Shown here: in pieces, positions 40,655 through 50,920 of the stretch
Layout of the letters: the number at the start of each line of letters is the position of its first letter
Numbering within the stretch: the stretch's first letter is position 1
Assembly: GCA_049487715.1 (NCBI GenBank)
Contig: CP150570.1
Span: 1 to 64,000, forward strand
DNA length: 64,000 bases
Direction of reading: 5' to 3'
DNA from: Pycnococcus provasolii
Lineage: Eukaryota; Chlorophyta; Pseudoscourfieldiophyceae; Pseudoscourfieldiales
Position numbers and translations under genes: made by a program
The notes under the pieces: generated by a model
Database searches by the model: none
The model's input: only the letters and a program-made list of their open reading frames with translations
Told to the model about the DNA's origin: nothing

Positions 40655-43600
40655 ATGCGGGGCGTATCATCTTCCCCTTCTCAGGCTTGCACAAGTGGTG
40701 CACATGTCAGAGCTGCAAGGGGGGCATCATCATGCTCTGCACTCTTCTCTGCACCTCGAAGTCGTCGGGGCGCAAGCTCGAGAGAGTCGTTCGTCTTGAC
40801 GGCGACGTCCATGCCTCTCTCGCAGTCAGCGCAGGAGGATTTGACGTCGGCGTCGTCAACTTCAACTTCTTCTCCTTCTGTTTCGTTCGCATCTGAACGT
40901 GAGGCTGAAATTGCTCGACGCATCGTCGACGCGTGGAAACAGGCGGCTTCGGGAACGTCTTCAAAAGTTCTCCAAGGCAAGAACCATTCGCAACCGGCTT
41001 CCCAGGCCTCCTTGCTCGCTCCGCTCGAGGTGGTGGCGGAAACACTCGAGGAGGATAACCCGCAGGGAAAGTCGTGGAGAGAGGGGAACTGGAAAAGCAC
41101 TACCGCCACAGCCGTGCCAGTCACCGCCGCACTCAAGCCAGCCATCGTCGTGCCGCCGCCGAGAACAGTCAACGCACACCCAGCCACGGTCTCTGCAGCT
41201 GTAGCGGGAGTCGGGGCAGTCATCGCCGCGGGCGTGCCAATGGCACGCAGGTGGCTCAGAAAATTCAAATACGCGGAAGAGAACCTTAAATTAGTCAACG
41301 AGCACTGGAGCGTGGAACTCGACGGCGCGCGCGCGGAGGCGGATCGACTGCACAAGCAACTCAGAGTCGAAAAAACCAAGGCACGCGAACAGAACATGAT
41401 GATGGAAAAACTCAGCCAGGAAATCATACAGGTGTCGCGCGAGTCGGATGCGATGCGCACGCAACTCGCACGCAAGAAGGACCGCGAGAAGAAGACGGCC
41501 GATTCGCTCGCGGACGCGCGCAGGCGGCTCGCGGAGCTGTCGAGCTCCACCCAGGAGGAACGCGCAAGCTTCAAAAAGCAAAGCGAGTCGTGGGCGAGCA
41601 CGGAGGCGGTCATGAACGAGCGCATCGAAACGCTGCGACGGCGCGCGGAGGTGCTCGAGCAGAATGTCGAGCGCACGCAGAGCCTGGCGACGCAGTACGA
41701 GCAGCAGTACGTCGACCTCGCGCAGACGGGCACGGAAGATCGCACGGCGATCGTGGACGAGCTGCGTCGAAGCGAGGAGCTGCTCTTGGAGCGCCTGAAT
41801 GCCATACAGGTGGAATACAAGGAGAAGTGTCGCGTGGTGGAGAATCTGCAGAAGGATCTGGACGGCGCCAAGTCTCAGACATTGGAACGATCGGATAGCA
41901 TGAATGCGCGTATTGCGGACCTCGAGCAGCAGCGAAAGGCTGCCGAGGAAACGAAGACAGAGCAGCAGCGCGAAATTCAGATGCTGCGAAACGAGATGGA
42001 GATGAACCGAAGCCTTCTGAAGACGTCGGCATCTGATATCGAAAACAGCCAGGAGAATATTGCTGAACTGTCTGAACTCGTGGACGGCGCTAAGAATGAG
42101 TTGGCAAAGGCACGAGTGGAGCTCGACGAGATGATGCAGAGACGCGATGAGGCGGAGCAGCAGGTGAAAGCGAGCTATGCCATGATTCAACATGAAAAGG
42201 AAAAGGCGATGGCTGCTGTGCAGGCTACCGTCGACGAGCTGAGCGCCGAGCACGAGGGTACGGTTCAGCAGGTTGCTACGTTGAAGCAGGAGCTCGCGGT
42301 GAAGGGTACGCAGCTGTTTGACACTCAGAGAGAGAAACAGGAGACGCTCGAGGTGTTCCGCCGCTACGAGAAGGAGAAGCGCGAGGAACTTGCGGATGCA
42401 AAATCAAATCTGGATGAAATGATGCAGAGTCGCGTGGAGATGGAGCAACACGTCAAGCAAATGAAGAAGCGCGGCAAGATCATGCAGCAGGAGAAGGATC
42501 GGGCGGTGGCAGCACTGCAGGCGCGTGTCAACCAGCTGAGCGTTCAGTACGACACCATGTCGAGAAAGGCTGAGAAACTTAAGTCTGAGAAGAAATCGGC
42601 ACTCGAGGTGTTCCGCCGCTACGAGCAGGCTAAGCACGCCGAGCTCGCTTCGGCACGTTCCGAGCTGAAGGATATGATGCTGAAGCGTGATCTCGCTGAG
42701 GAGGAAGTGAAGGCGCGCAGTGCCCTGATGCACCGTGAGAAGGAGCAGGCTGTGGCTGCACTGCAGTCTCGCATCGATAGCCTAAGCAAGGAGCATACTG
42801 GTATGAGGAACGAAATCACGACGCTCAAGGGCGAGCTGATGGCGAAGGGCACGCAGATCGAGGCGATGAAGGAGGAAAAGCGATCGGCGCTCGAGTTTTC
42901 CAAGCGCGTGGTCGAAGCCAAGCACGTGGAGCTCGTCGCGAAGAATGATAGCGTGTCCAAGGAAGCGGCGACGCTGAAGGGCGAGCTCGCCGACAAGAAT
43001 GTGCAGCTCGCCAAACTGCAGAATGAGAAGCGCGTTGCGATCGAACACTCGAAGCGCGTCGCGCAGGAGAAGCACGTGGAGCTCGCGACGGCAAAGCAGG
43101 AGCTCGAGCAAATGGTGCAGAAGCGTCGTGAGGCGGAGGAGGACATGGAGACACGCAGTGCGATGACGCAGAAGGAAAAGGAGCGAGCAGTGGCGGCATT
43201 GCAAGCTCGTGTCGACGAGCTGAGCAAGAAGCATGATGGCAAGCTCGAGCAGGTTGAGTCGCTCAAGCGCGACCTCGCTGGCAAGGGCGCGGAGATCGCG
43301 GATGTGCGCGAGGAGAAGCGAGCGGCGCTCGAGTTCTCGAACCGCGTCGCACGCGAGAGCCGCGAGGAAATCGGCCGTCTGCATGACGAGATGGAAGTCG
43401 CGCAACAACAGCTCGACGAGCTGAGCAAGAAGCATGATGGCAAGCTCGAGCAGGTTGAGTCGCTCAAGCGCGACCTCGCTGGCAAGGGCGCGGAGATCGC
43501 GGATGTGCGCGAGGAGAAGCGAGCGGCGCTCGAGTTCTCGAATCGCGTCGCACGCGAGAGCCGCGAGGAAATCGGCCGTCTGCATGACGAGATGGAAGCC

Positions 43601-45883
43601 ACGCAACGTCAGCTGCAGGAGTCTGTGCTCGACGCGAGGGATACACATGAGCAGATGGAAGATCTCTCGTCGCTCGCTCGTCTTGCTCAGGAGGAACTCG
43701 CGGCTACGCATGCAACCATGGAAAGCACGATTGAGATGCGCCGCGAGACCGAGGAGCAAATGCAAGCCAAGGTTGCAGATATGCGCGAGGAGAAGCGAGC
43801 GGCGCTCGAGTTCTCGAACCGCGTCGCACGCGAGAGCCGCGAGGAAATCGGCGGTCTGCATGACGAGATGGAAGTCACGCAACAACAGCTCGACGAGCTG
43901 AGCAAGAAGCATGATGGCAAGCTCGAGCAGGTTGAGTCGCTCAAGCGCGACCTCGCTGGCAAGGGCGCGGAGATCGCGGATGTGCGCGAGGAGAAGCGAG
44001 CGGCGCTCGAGTTCTCGAACCGCGTCGCACGCGAGAGCCGCGAGGAAATCGGCCGTCTGCATGACGAGATGGAAGCCACGCAACGTCAGCTGCAGGAGTC
44101 TGTGCTCGACGCGAGGGATACACATGAGCAGATGGAAGATCTCTCGTCGCTCGCTCGTCTTGCTCAGGAGGAACTCGCGGCTACGCATGCAACCATGGAA
44201 AGCACGATTGAGATGCGCCGCGAGACGGAGGAGCAAATGCAAGCCAAGGTTGCAGATATGCGCGAGGAGAAGCGAGCGGCGCTCGAGTTCTCGAACCGCG
44301 TCGCACGCGAGAGCCGCGAGGAAATCGGCCGTCTGCATGACGAGATGGAAGCCACGCAACGTCAGCTGCAGGAGTCTGTGCTCGACGCGAGGGATACACA
44401 CGAGCAGATGGAAGATCTCTCGTCGCTCACTCGTCTTGCTCAGGAGGAACTCGTGGCTACGCATGCAACCATGGAAAGCACGATTGAGATACGCCGCGAG
44501 GCGGAGGAGCAAATGCAAGCCAAGGTTGCAGATATGCGCGAGGAGAAGCGAGCGGCGCTCGAGTTCTCGAATCGCGTCGCACGCGAGGAAACTGGCCGTC
44601 TGCATGACGATATGGAAGTCGCGCAACGTCAGCTGCAGGAGTCTGTGCTCGACGCGAGGGATACACACGAGCAGATGGAAGATCTCTCGTCGCTCGCTCG
44701 TCTTGCTCAGGAGGAACTCGTGGCTGCGCGTACAAACTTGGAAAGCACGATTGAGATGCGCCGCGAGGCGGAGGAGCGAATGAAAGCTGAGTATGCAGTG
44801 ATCCAGCGAGAAAAAGAGGAGGAGGTGGCAACGATGCAAGCTCGCATTGATGAGCTCGGCAGAGAACACGATGCCATGAACTATGAAGCGGAGAAGCTGA
44901 AGTACGAGGTTGTTGATCAGGGTGCTCATTTCGCTGAGGCGCGCCAGGAGAAGCGATTGGCTCTGGAATACGCGGGCCGAATCGTGCTGGAGAAGCAAGC
45001 AGAGATTGCTGATGCACGTGCAAATCTGCAGCAAATCGTCAAGGAGCGAGATGAGGTGGAGGGGCAAATGCGTCGAGAGAAGGATGAGTTAGTGGCTGCT
45101 ATGCAGGCGCGCGTCGAAACGTTGAGTGCGGAACATGACGGCATGATACAGGAGGTTTCCTCTTTGAAGCGCGAACTTGAGGCGAAGGGTGCGCAGATTA
45201 CGACTGCGCAGGAGGAGAAGCGATTGGCCCTTGAGGACGTACGTCGCGTTCGAGAGGAGACGCGTTTGGAGTTGGCATCTGCGCAATCGGAGCTCGAGAT
45301 GCAAAGGAAGAAGGAGGATGCAGAGGCGAGGGCGATTGCATTTGCACAAGAGAAGGCTCGAGCAGAGCTAAAGGTGATCCGGCAGCGTGAGGCGGAGGCT
45401 CGTGCGAAAGCTTTCTCGCAGGCAAAGGAAGCAGTCTCTGCTGTGGCGAAAGCGCGGAAAGAGTCGATGGACCAGGCAAGGGTACAGGCAGAACGACAGT
45501 CGGATGTGGCAAGGGTGCAGGCACAACGACAGGCAGATGCGGATGCTCGTGCGAAAGCGTTTGCCCAAGAAAAGGCGATAGGTTATCGCAATAGCTTGCG
45601 GCGGAAGGAGGCGGAGGAGAGGGCGAAAGCGTTTGCACAAGAGAAGGCGGCGCATCTGAATGGCGGAGCCGCGATGTCTGGATCGGAGAAGCTGAGGGCG
45701 TTGGAGAAGGACGCGGAGGAGAAGGCTCGTCAGGAGCTCCGTTTGATTCGGCAGAGAGAGATGGAGAAGCGTGCGCGTGCATGGATGGAGGCGAAAGCAA
45801 CGATGAACAACTCTAAGACTGACGACGCCGACTCTGAGACAGAAGTTGGTGGTGAGCATTCCTCAACTTTCGCTCGCCACTAA
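40655..45883 (+). CDS. Giant plastid-targeted coiled-coil protein A (MFP1-like)
   Basis: 1742 residues. The N-terminus is Ser/Ala/Arg-rich with a plastid-transit look (~1-50). A conserved block shared with the next gene follows: FASEREAEIARRIVDAW, APLEVVAETLEEDNP, WREGNWKST and KPAIVVPPPRT. One hydrophobic segment (~177-196, VSAAVAGVGAVIAAGVP) precedes a basic RRWLRKF. The remaining ~1500 residues are nearly continuous coiled coil rich in Glu, Lys, Arg, Ala and Gln, including long near-identical tandem repeats. The tail has repeats of the type RAKAFAQEKA. The plan (transit peptide, membrane segment, long coiled coil) matches MFP1, a thylakoid-associated plant protein that positions starch-granule initiation. 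Homology to MFP1 itself is not shown. It is followed in tandem by a related gene with a starch-binding domain. Confidence 0.85.
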   Translation: MRGVSSSPSQACTSGAHVRAARGASSCSALFSAPRSRRGASSRESFVLTATSMPLSQSAQEDLTSASSTSTSSPSVSFASEREAEIARRIVDAWKQAASGTSSKVLQGKNHSQPASQASLLAPLEVVAETLEEDNPQGKSWREGNWKSTTATAVPVTAALKPAIVVPPPRTVNAHPATVSAAVAGVGAVIAAGVPMARRWLRKFKYAEENLKLVNEHWSVELDGARAEADRLHKQLRVEKTKAREQNMMMEKLSQEIIQVSRESDAMRTQLARKKDREKKTADSLADARRRLAELSSSTQEERASFKKQSESWASTEAVMNERIETLRRRAEVLEQNVERTQSLATQYEQQYVDLAQTGTEDRTAIVDELRRSEELLLERLNAIQVEYKEKCRVVENLQKDLDGAKSQTLERSDSMNARIADLEQQRKAAEETKTEQQREIQMLRNEMEMNRSLLKTSASDIENSQENIAELSELVDGAKNELAKARVELDEMMQRRDEAEQQVKASYAMIQHEKEKAMAAVQATVDELSAEHEGTVQQVATLKQELAVKGTQLFDTQREKQETLEVFRRYEKEKREELADAKSNLDEMMQSRVEMEQHVKQMKKRGKIMQQEKDRAVAALQARVNQLSVQYDTMSRKAEKLKSEKKSALEVFRRYEQAKHAELASARSELKDMMLKRDLAEEEVKARSALMHREKEQAVAALQSRIDSLSKEHTGMRNEITTLKGELMAKGTQIEAMKEEKRSALEFSKRVVEAKHVELVAKNDSVSKEAATLKGELADKNVQLAKLQNEKRVAIEHSKRVAQEKHVELATAKQELEQMVQKRREAEEDMETRSAMTQKEKERAVAALQARVDELSKKHDGKLEQVESLKRDLAGKGAEIADVREEKRAALEFSNRVARESREEIGRLHDEMEVAQQQLDELSKKHDGKLEQVESLKRDLAGKGAEIADVREEKRAALEFSNRVARESREEIGRLHDEMEATQRQLQESVLDARDTHEQMEDLSSLARLAQEELAATHATMESTIEMRRETEEQMQAKVADMREEKRAALEFSNRVARESREEIGGLHDEMEVTQQQLDELSKKHDGKLEQVESLKRDLAGKGAEIADVREEKRAALEFSNRVARESREEIGRLHDEMEATQRQLQESVLDARDTHEQMEDLSSLARLAQEELAATHATMESTIEMRRETEEQMQAKVADMREEKRAALEFSNRVARESREEIGRLHDEMEATQRQLQESVLDARDTHEQMEDLSSLTRLAQEELVATHATMESTIEIRREAEEQMQAKVADMREEKRAALEFSNRVAREETGRLHDDMEVAQRQLQESVLDARDTHEQMEDLSSLARLAQEELVAARTNLESTIEMRREAEERMKAEYAVIQREKEEEVATMQARIDELGREHDAMNYEAEKLKYEVVDQGAHFAEARQEKRLALEYAGRIVLEKQAEIADARANLQQIVKERDEVEGQMRREKDELVAAMQARVETLSAEHDGMIQEVSSLKRELEAKGAQITTAQEEKRLALEDVRRVREETRLELASAQSELEMQRKKEDAEARAIAFAQEKARAELKVIRQREAEARAKAFSQAKEAVSAVAKARKESMDQARVQAERQSDVARVQAQRQADADARAKAFAQEKAIGYRNSLRRKEAEERAKAFAQEKAAHLNGGAAMSGSEKLRALEKDAEEKARQELRLIRQREMEKRARAWMEAKATMNNSKTDDADSETEVGGEHSSTFARH
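43210..44800 (+). repeat. Intragenic near-identical coding repeats in gene A
   Basis: Two modules alternate in frame. Module 1 (DELSKKHDGKLEQVESLKRD.. to LHDEMEVAQQQL) appears three times. Module 2 (QESVLDARDTHEQMEDLSSL..) appears four times. Each is linked by a shared REEKRAALEFSNRVARE segment seen at least six times. Copies differ by only a few bases, so expansion is recent or maintained by gene conversion. Confidence 0.9.
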
Positions 45884-47068
45884 CTGAAAGCTGTGGCGGT
45901 GGTTGAAGAACTTGGTGATTTTTGTTGTTTCTTTTTGCTCAATTGAGCACCATTTTAAAATTTGTTTGTGAGTTTAACTTGTTTTGTTTTGTTTTTCTTT
46001 CTTCAAGTTTCTCTTGTTTTTTTTTTCAATTGAAACAACATAAAAGAACCTCTCTCTATCTAAGTTGTTGTTTTGGTCACATGAAAGATATCTTGGAGAT
46101 AATAATAACGGTGTATTATACGCTAACACATTTCTTTCTTTCTGCCACCACGGGCTTACGGATAATAAAAAAAGGATTGACTAGACTATCTAAGACAACG
46201 TGGATCGGTGACTTTTGCTGAATGTTTTCCCCTTCTCCTTACCAGTACCAGAACTAGGAAGGATCCCCACTTGCCTGATGTGGGAACCTGCGCAGTGCTG
46301 TGAGCTGGCACTTTTCGAATCGGCTGTCCGTGTCGGCCTCCAGGCTCGAAGTGAGAGGCTCGAAAGAATGAGCGATGGGAATGTGCTAGAGCACACAAAG
46401 CTCCGCACGGATGGATCAATCAACGAACCTGACGTCAATGAAATCAACGACGCGTCCGCGTCGACAGTCGACACCGATGGATCGTTTGGAATCGTCAATG
46501 AGCCTCCTCAATGAGCCGTCAGGAGACGACCACCCCCCCCAATTCACCAATTCTTGTGCAAACGTCGAATCCAGCAAGACTCCAACCGCAATTCTTGCAT
46601 GGAAGGAACGACAAATGTCGTGAAACTTCTACGATACGAGACGAAAGAACGCGACGAAAACGCGACGAAAACGCGACGAAAACGACACCCTTGGAAGGGA
46701 AGGGAAGGGAGAGACCGAACGCATTGCATTGCCTTGATTGCATTGCATTGCCGTATTGAAGGGGAAGTTGACAACCAAAAGGAAAGGGGCCAAACACTCC
46801 ATTTTTCTCGAAGCAACTGGCGCCATCACACACATCACACCACAGCACAGCACACAGCCCAGCTTTAAGGTTCGCTTTAAGGTTCGCTTTCGAAGTTTGT
46901 GTGCATTGTGTTGTGCACTGTGTTGTGCACTGTGTTGTGCATACACTCCCTGGCTTACTCTTTCTCTTAGTCTTAAGAGGGAAGACCCTTCACTTATTCT
47001 TTTGGATTCGTTTCTTTCAGATTTGTCTTTTTGACGTTTACTGTACCTGGCCGGCCTTTTCTTTAAAT
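45884..47068. other. Intergenic region between the two coiled-coil genes
   Basis: 1.2 kb. The first 350 bp are A/T-rich with T runs, likely the 3' region of gene A. Short tandems follow: CGACGAAAACG at about 46648-46690, GGTTCGCTTTAA at about 46867-46890 and TGTTGTGCACTG at about 46908-46940. A short ATG frame at 46278-46514 has no recognised homologue. The gene B promoter must lie in the right half. Confidence 0.5.
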
Positions 47069-50000
47069 ATGGTCGCACACGCACAAACCTCGAGCTTTCA
47101 AGGTGGCCTCGGCGCAAGTTCGTCGGCGAGCAAACGAACGCCGACCGGCGCAAAGACAAAAGCGGCCAGCGGATACGCAAGGCGCAGAGGGGCTGCCGGG
47201 GTCACGGCGGCGACGCCGGAGGCGAACGTCGCGTCGTCGTCGTCGTCGTTCGCCTCGGAGAGGGAGGCGTCCATCGCGAGGGACGTCGTGGACACGTGGA
47301 TGCAGGTGAGCAACGTGCAGCCTTACCTCGACCCGCTCGAGGAGGTGGCGGAGACACTCGAGGTGGACAACCCCAGCGGATCGACGTGGGTCGAGGGAAA
47401 CTGGAGAAGCACGCCAACGGATCTCGAACCACACGCCGCGGCCACAGCCATCCAGCCAGCCATCGTCGTGACGCCACCTAAAACCACGCACCCCGCCGTC
47501 GTCGCGCTCGGGGTTGCGGGTGCCGGCGCGCTGCTCGCCGCGGCTGTGCCGTTCGGCCGCAAGTGGATTGCCGACAAGAAGGCGGAGGCGGAGAGCCTCA
47601 AGCTCCTGAACCAGCAGACGAGCGCGGAGGCTGCGCTCGCGCGCGAGCAGGCGGAACGGCTGTCGTCGCAGCTCAAGCTCGCGCAGAATCGGCTGCACGA
47701 CCAGGGCATGATCATGGAGCGCATGACGCGCGAGGCGAGGAGCGACGGGCTCACAATCAGGCAGCTCGGCGTCTATCAGCGGCGATGCCGAAAGCTGTTC
47801 AACGAGCTCATGCAACTTAAGGACACGACAACCGCCGTGGAGCGCGAAAGCCGCGCGGAGCTCGTGGGCTCGCGGCGGCGTGTGCGAGAGCTCGAGGAGC
47901 TCGTGCTGCAGCTTAAGGTGGACATCGACGTCGCGAATCGCGAGAAGGGGTCTGCCGAAGAGCGCACCGAGGAGTGGCGTGACCTCGCGCGACGTCTGCG
48001 CGAAGATCTCAACGCGCTCGTGCAGGAGCTGGACCAGTTCAACGGTTGGCTCGAGGAAAAGGAGCAGACGTTCGACGTGCTCGAGTCAGCGCGGGAGACG
48101 CTCGACTACCAGATGATGGACAAGGACGACGTGACGTCGAGCGAGGATCTCGAGTCGCGCGTGCTCGAGCTGCAGGGTGAGCTTCGCGCCGCGGGAGACG
48201 GGCTCGACTATCTGATTGCGAGCGCGCTGAAGCTGGAGGAGATGAAGCAGAGCGATGTCAGCAAGCTTCGTGACCAGTACGGCCGCATTCTCGGGGAGGT
48301 TCGCATCCTCGAGGACAATCTCAAGGAGAAGGAGGGTGCTCTCAGGAGCATGAAGATTCCAAAAGGAGCTGTCGTATCCGCCGCCGTCGAGCGAGCGTAC
48401 ACGCAGCTGAAGTCGGACTGGAACGAATTGCTGGAGGAGCGCAACTCGCTTGCCGGCCAGGTGAACGATCTGAGTGGCGAGCTCTCGGACGCCAAGGAGC
48501 GCGTCGACAGCGTTCAGACTGCGCTCGCGAAGAGCGAGGAGAGCTCGACGGAGCAGGCGGCGAAGCTTCTGTCCGAGCTCGAAGCGGCACGTGGCGCGCT
48601 CGCGGAGCACCAAATGACCGCGGCCGCGATTCGTCGCGAAAACGACGCGAGGATCGCCTCGATGAAGCAGGAGATCCTGCAGTACAAGAATGCGCACGCC
48701 GAGCACGAGAGCAATATCCGCAACGTCGCGCGGGAGATGAACACACTGCGGGCGCAGCTTGCGGAAAAGACGCAGGCGTTCGACACGACGGCCGATTCGC
48801 TCGCGGACGCGCGCAGGCGGCTCGCGGAGCTGTCGAGCTCCACCCAGGAGGAACGCGCAAGCTTCAAAAAGCAAAGCGAGTCGTGGGCGAGCACGGAGGC
48901 GGTCATGAACGAGCGCATCGAAACGCTGCGACGGCGCGCGGAGGTGCTCGAGCAGGATCTCGAGCGCACGCAGAGCCTGGCGACGCAGTACGAGCAGCAG
49001 TACGTCGACCTCGCGCAGACGGGCACGGAGGATCGCACGGCGATCGTGGACGAGCTGCGTCGAAGCGAGGAGCTGCTCTTGGAGCGCCTGAATGCCATAC
49101 AGATGGAGTACAACCAGAAGTGCCGCGTGGCGGAATTCCTTAAGATGGAACTGAACAAGGCAAAATTCCAGTCGGAGCGATCGGCGAAGATCAAGGAGGT
49201 GGCTGACAGCTTGAATGCGCGCGTGGCGGACCTCGAGCAGCAGAGGGCTGAGGTGGAGGAGACGAAGCTGGCGCAGCAGCGCGAGATTGACATGCTTCGC
49301 GAAGAGATCGAGATGAGCCGACGGCTGCTCGAGGACTCGATGGAGGACATCGAGACGAGCCAGCAGCGCATGGCGGACCTGAGCGCTCTCGCGGACAGCG
49401 CGAAGAGCGAGCTCGCGACGGCGAAGCAGGAGCTCGAGGAAATGGTGCAGAAGCGTCGAGAGGCGGAGGAGGACATGGAGGCACGCAGTGCGATGACGCA
49501 GAAGGAGAAGGATGAGGCGGTGGCGGCTCTGCAATCTCGTGTCGACGAGCTTGTGGCGGAGCACGACACGATGACGAAGGAGGCTGCAACGCTGAAGGGA
49601 GATCTCGCGGTGAAGGGTGCGCAGCTTTCTGTGATGCAGAGGGAGAAGCGATCGGCTCTGGAGGACTTCCACCGCGTGTCGCAGGAGAAGCGCGAGGAGA
49701 TGGAGAAAATGCGCGGCGAGATGGAGTCGCAGCTGAAGTACCGCCAGGAGGCGATGTCGAAGGAGAAGCAGCGTGCGGAGGATCTGATGGCGGAGGTGGC
49801 TTCGCTGCGCATGCAGCTTGCGCGGTCGGAGAGTGACAGGGAGGTGGAAGGTGCCAACGCGCTCGCGGATCAGGCGCGCGCGTACTCCGCGGCTTTCGAG
49901 GAGCAGAACGAACGGCTTCGCGGGGCGCTGAGCCAGAACTCCGCTCTCGAGTCGAAGATCTTCCGCCTGAGCATGATGCTGCAGGAGCGATCGTCGCTCG

Positions 50001-50764
50001 CTCGGCAGCGTGGAGGCATGGCGGGTGCCTGGCGTGGTGACGGCAGCGGCTTCATCGACGTTGCATTTCGCATAGACTATCGCACGGAGATGGGTGAGGA
50101 GATGTGCGTTTGTGGCGGCGGTGACCACATGGGCAACTGGGATGTGGCAAAGGCGATTCCGATGCGCTGCATCGATGGCGGGCATGTGTGGAGGGCTGAG
50201 GTGGAGATGCCCGCCGGGTCGATCCGCGAGTACAAGTACGTGATTCGAAGGTGCGACGAGAAGTGGAATGCGGTTCGTTGGCAGGTTGGAAACAACCGCG
50301 TGCTTGCGTTGCGCACCATGTCGCGATATCCCGAAGGTGCTAAGGTGTTCTGCTCAGACAACTGGGCAGGTGAGCCAACCGCGAGCTATATCGCTGAGCA
50401 CGAAGGTGGTGTGACGATGAGCTACGTCGAGGAGCACCTCGAGCTCATGGACAACCACGAGCTGTTTGACAGCGGAAAGTATCTCGTGGAGGCGCTGGAG
50501 CCTGGTGAAAGTGACGACGAGGAGGAGTTGGAGGGCGACGAACTGATGACGGACATCGCGGCGAAAAACAATGCACAGACTCGAGTGGTGAGTGGTGTCT
50601 CGCAGTTCCAGGAGGTGGCCAGCAGCATGTCGAGGAGGATCTCATCTGCTTTTGACAAGGAGCATGAGGAGTGCGATTTGCAACGAGGCGAGTGTGACGA
50701 GGAGGAGAACATGAGGAGGAAAAGGCTTGGAGAGATGAATTCTCAAGATGCAGATGTCATTTGA
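47069..50764 (+). CDS. Plastid-targeted coiled-coil protein B with CBM20 starch-binding domain
   Basis: 1231 residues from ATG 47069; upstream frame is microsatellite. The N-terminus repeats the plan of gene A: Ser/Lys/Arg-rich leader, FASEREASIARDVVDTW, DPLEEVAETLEVDNP, WVEGNWRST, a hydrophobic segment (~142-162) and a basic KWIADKK. About 800 residues of coiled coil follow, and then a CBM20 domain at ~990-1095: GGGDHMGNWDVAKAIPM, VWRAEVEMPAGSIREYKYV and RWQVGNNRVL, with the Trp residues that stack on glucan. An acidic ~130-residue tail ends the protein. CBM20 binds starch. Tethered to a plastid membrane by the N-terminal segment, this protein could link starch granules to thylakoid or envelope, combining roles split between MFP1 and the CBM48 protein PTST2 in plants. 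Confidence 0.88.
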   Translation: MVAHAQTSSFQGGLGASSSASKRTPTGAKTKAASGYARRRGAAGVTAATPEANVASSSSSFASEREASIARDVVDTWMQVSNVQPYLDPLEEVAETLEVDNPSGSTWVEGNWRSTPTDLEPHAAATAIQPAIVVTPPKTTHPAVVALGVAGAGALLAAAVPFGRKWIADKKAEAESLKLLNQQTSAEAALAREQAERLSSQLKLAQNRLHDQGMIMERMTREARSDGLTIRQLGVYQRRCRKLFNELMQLKDTTTAVERESRAELVGSRRRVRELEELVLQLKVDIDVANREKGSAEERTEEWRDLARRLREDLNALVQELDQFNGWLEEKEQTFDVLESARETLDYQMMDKDDVTSSEDLESRVLELQGELRAAGDGLDYLIASALKLEEMKQSDVSKLRDQYGRILGEVRILEDNLKEKEGALRSMKIPKGAVVSAAVERAYTQLKSDWNELLEERNSLAGQVNDLSGELSDAKERVDSVQTALAKSEESSTEQAAKLLSELEAARGALAEHQMTAAAIRRENDARIASMKQEILQYKNAHAEHESNIRNVAREMNTLRAQLAEKTQAFDTTADSLADARRRLAELSSSTQEERASFKKQSESWASTEAVMNERIETLRRRAEVLEQDLERTQSLATQYEQQYVDLAQTGTEDRTAIVDELRRSEELLLERLNAIQMEYNQKCRVAEFLKMELNKAKFQSERSAKIKEVADSLNARVADLEQQRAEVEETKLAQQREIDMLREEIEMSRRLLEDSMEDIETSQQRMADLSALADSAKSELATAKQELEEMVQKRREAEEDMEARSAMTQKEKDEAVAALQSRVDELVAEHDTMTKEAATLKGDLAVKGAQLSVMQREKRSALEDFHRVSQEKREEMEKMRGEMESQLKYRQEAMSKEKQRAEDLMAEVASLRMQLARSESDREVEGANALADQARAYSAAFEEQNERLRGALSQNSALESKIFRLSMMLQERSSLARQRGGMAGAWRGDGSGFIDVAFRIDYRTEMGEEMCVCGGGDHMGNWDVAKAIPMRCIDGGHVWRAEVEMPAGSIREYKYVIRRCDEKWNAVRWQVGNNRVLALRTMSRYPEGAKVFCSDNWAGEPTASYIAEHEGGVTMSYVEEHLELMDNHELFDSGKYLVEALEPGESDDEEELEGDELMTDIAAKNNAQTRVVSGVSQFQEVASSMSRRISSAFDKEHEECDLQRGECDEEENMRRKRLGEMNSQDADVI

Positions 50765-50850
50765 TGATCATGGAGTCTGTGTGTCTGCGGAGGAGGAGTG
50801 AAGAGGAGTGAGTTTTTTGCGTGCGTGCGTGCGTGGGGGTGGTGTGTGGA

Positions 50851-50851
<1 letters not shown>

Positions 50852-50917
<66 letters not shown>
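50852..50917. repeat. (TG)33 microsatellite
   Basis: A perfect 66-bp TG dinucleotide run about 90 bp after the stop of gene B, followed by ACAACA repeats near 50960-50990. Long alternating purine-pyrimidine tracts of this kind can form Z-DNA. The remainder of 50765-51123 holds nothing else recognisable. Confidence 0.95.

Positions 50918-50920
<3 letters not shown>

Noticed and set aside
42782-45067. Long open frame (761 codons) on the minus strand across coiled-coil gene A
   Set aside because: It is the antisense shadow of a GC-rich repetitive coding region and mirrors its repeats; no independent domain.
46278-46514. Small + strand ORF between the coiled-coil genes
   Set aside because: Short, no homology recognised, and no support beyond an open frame.
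48086-50185. Long minus-strand open frames across coiled-coil gene B
   Set aside because: Same cause: codon bias of the sense gene keeps other frames open; Leu/His/Arg-rich shadow composition.
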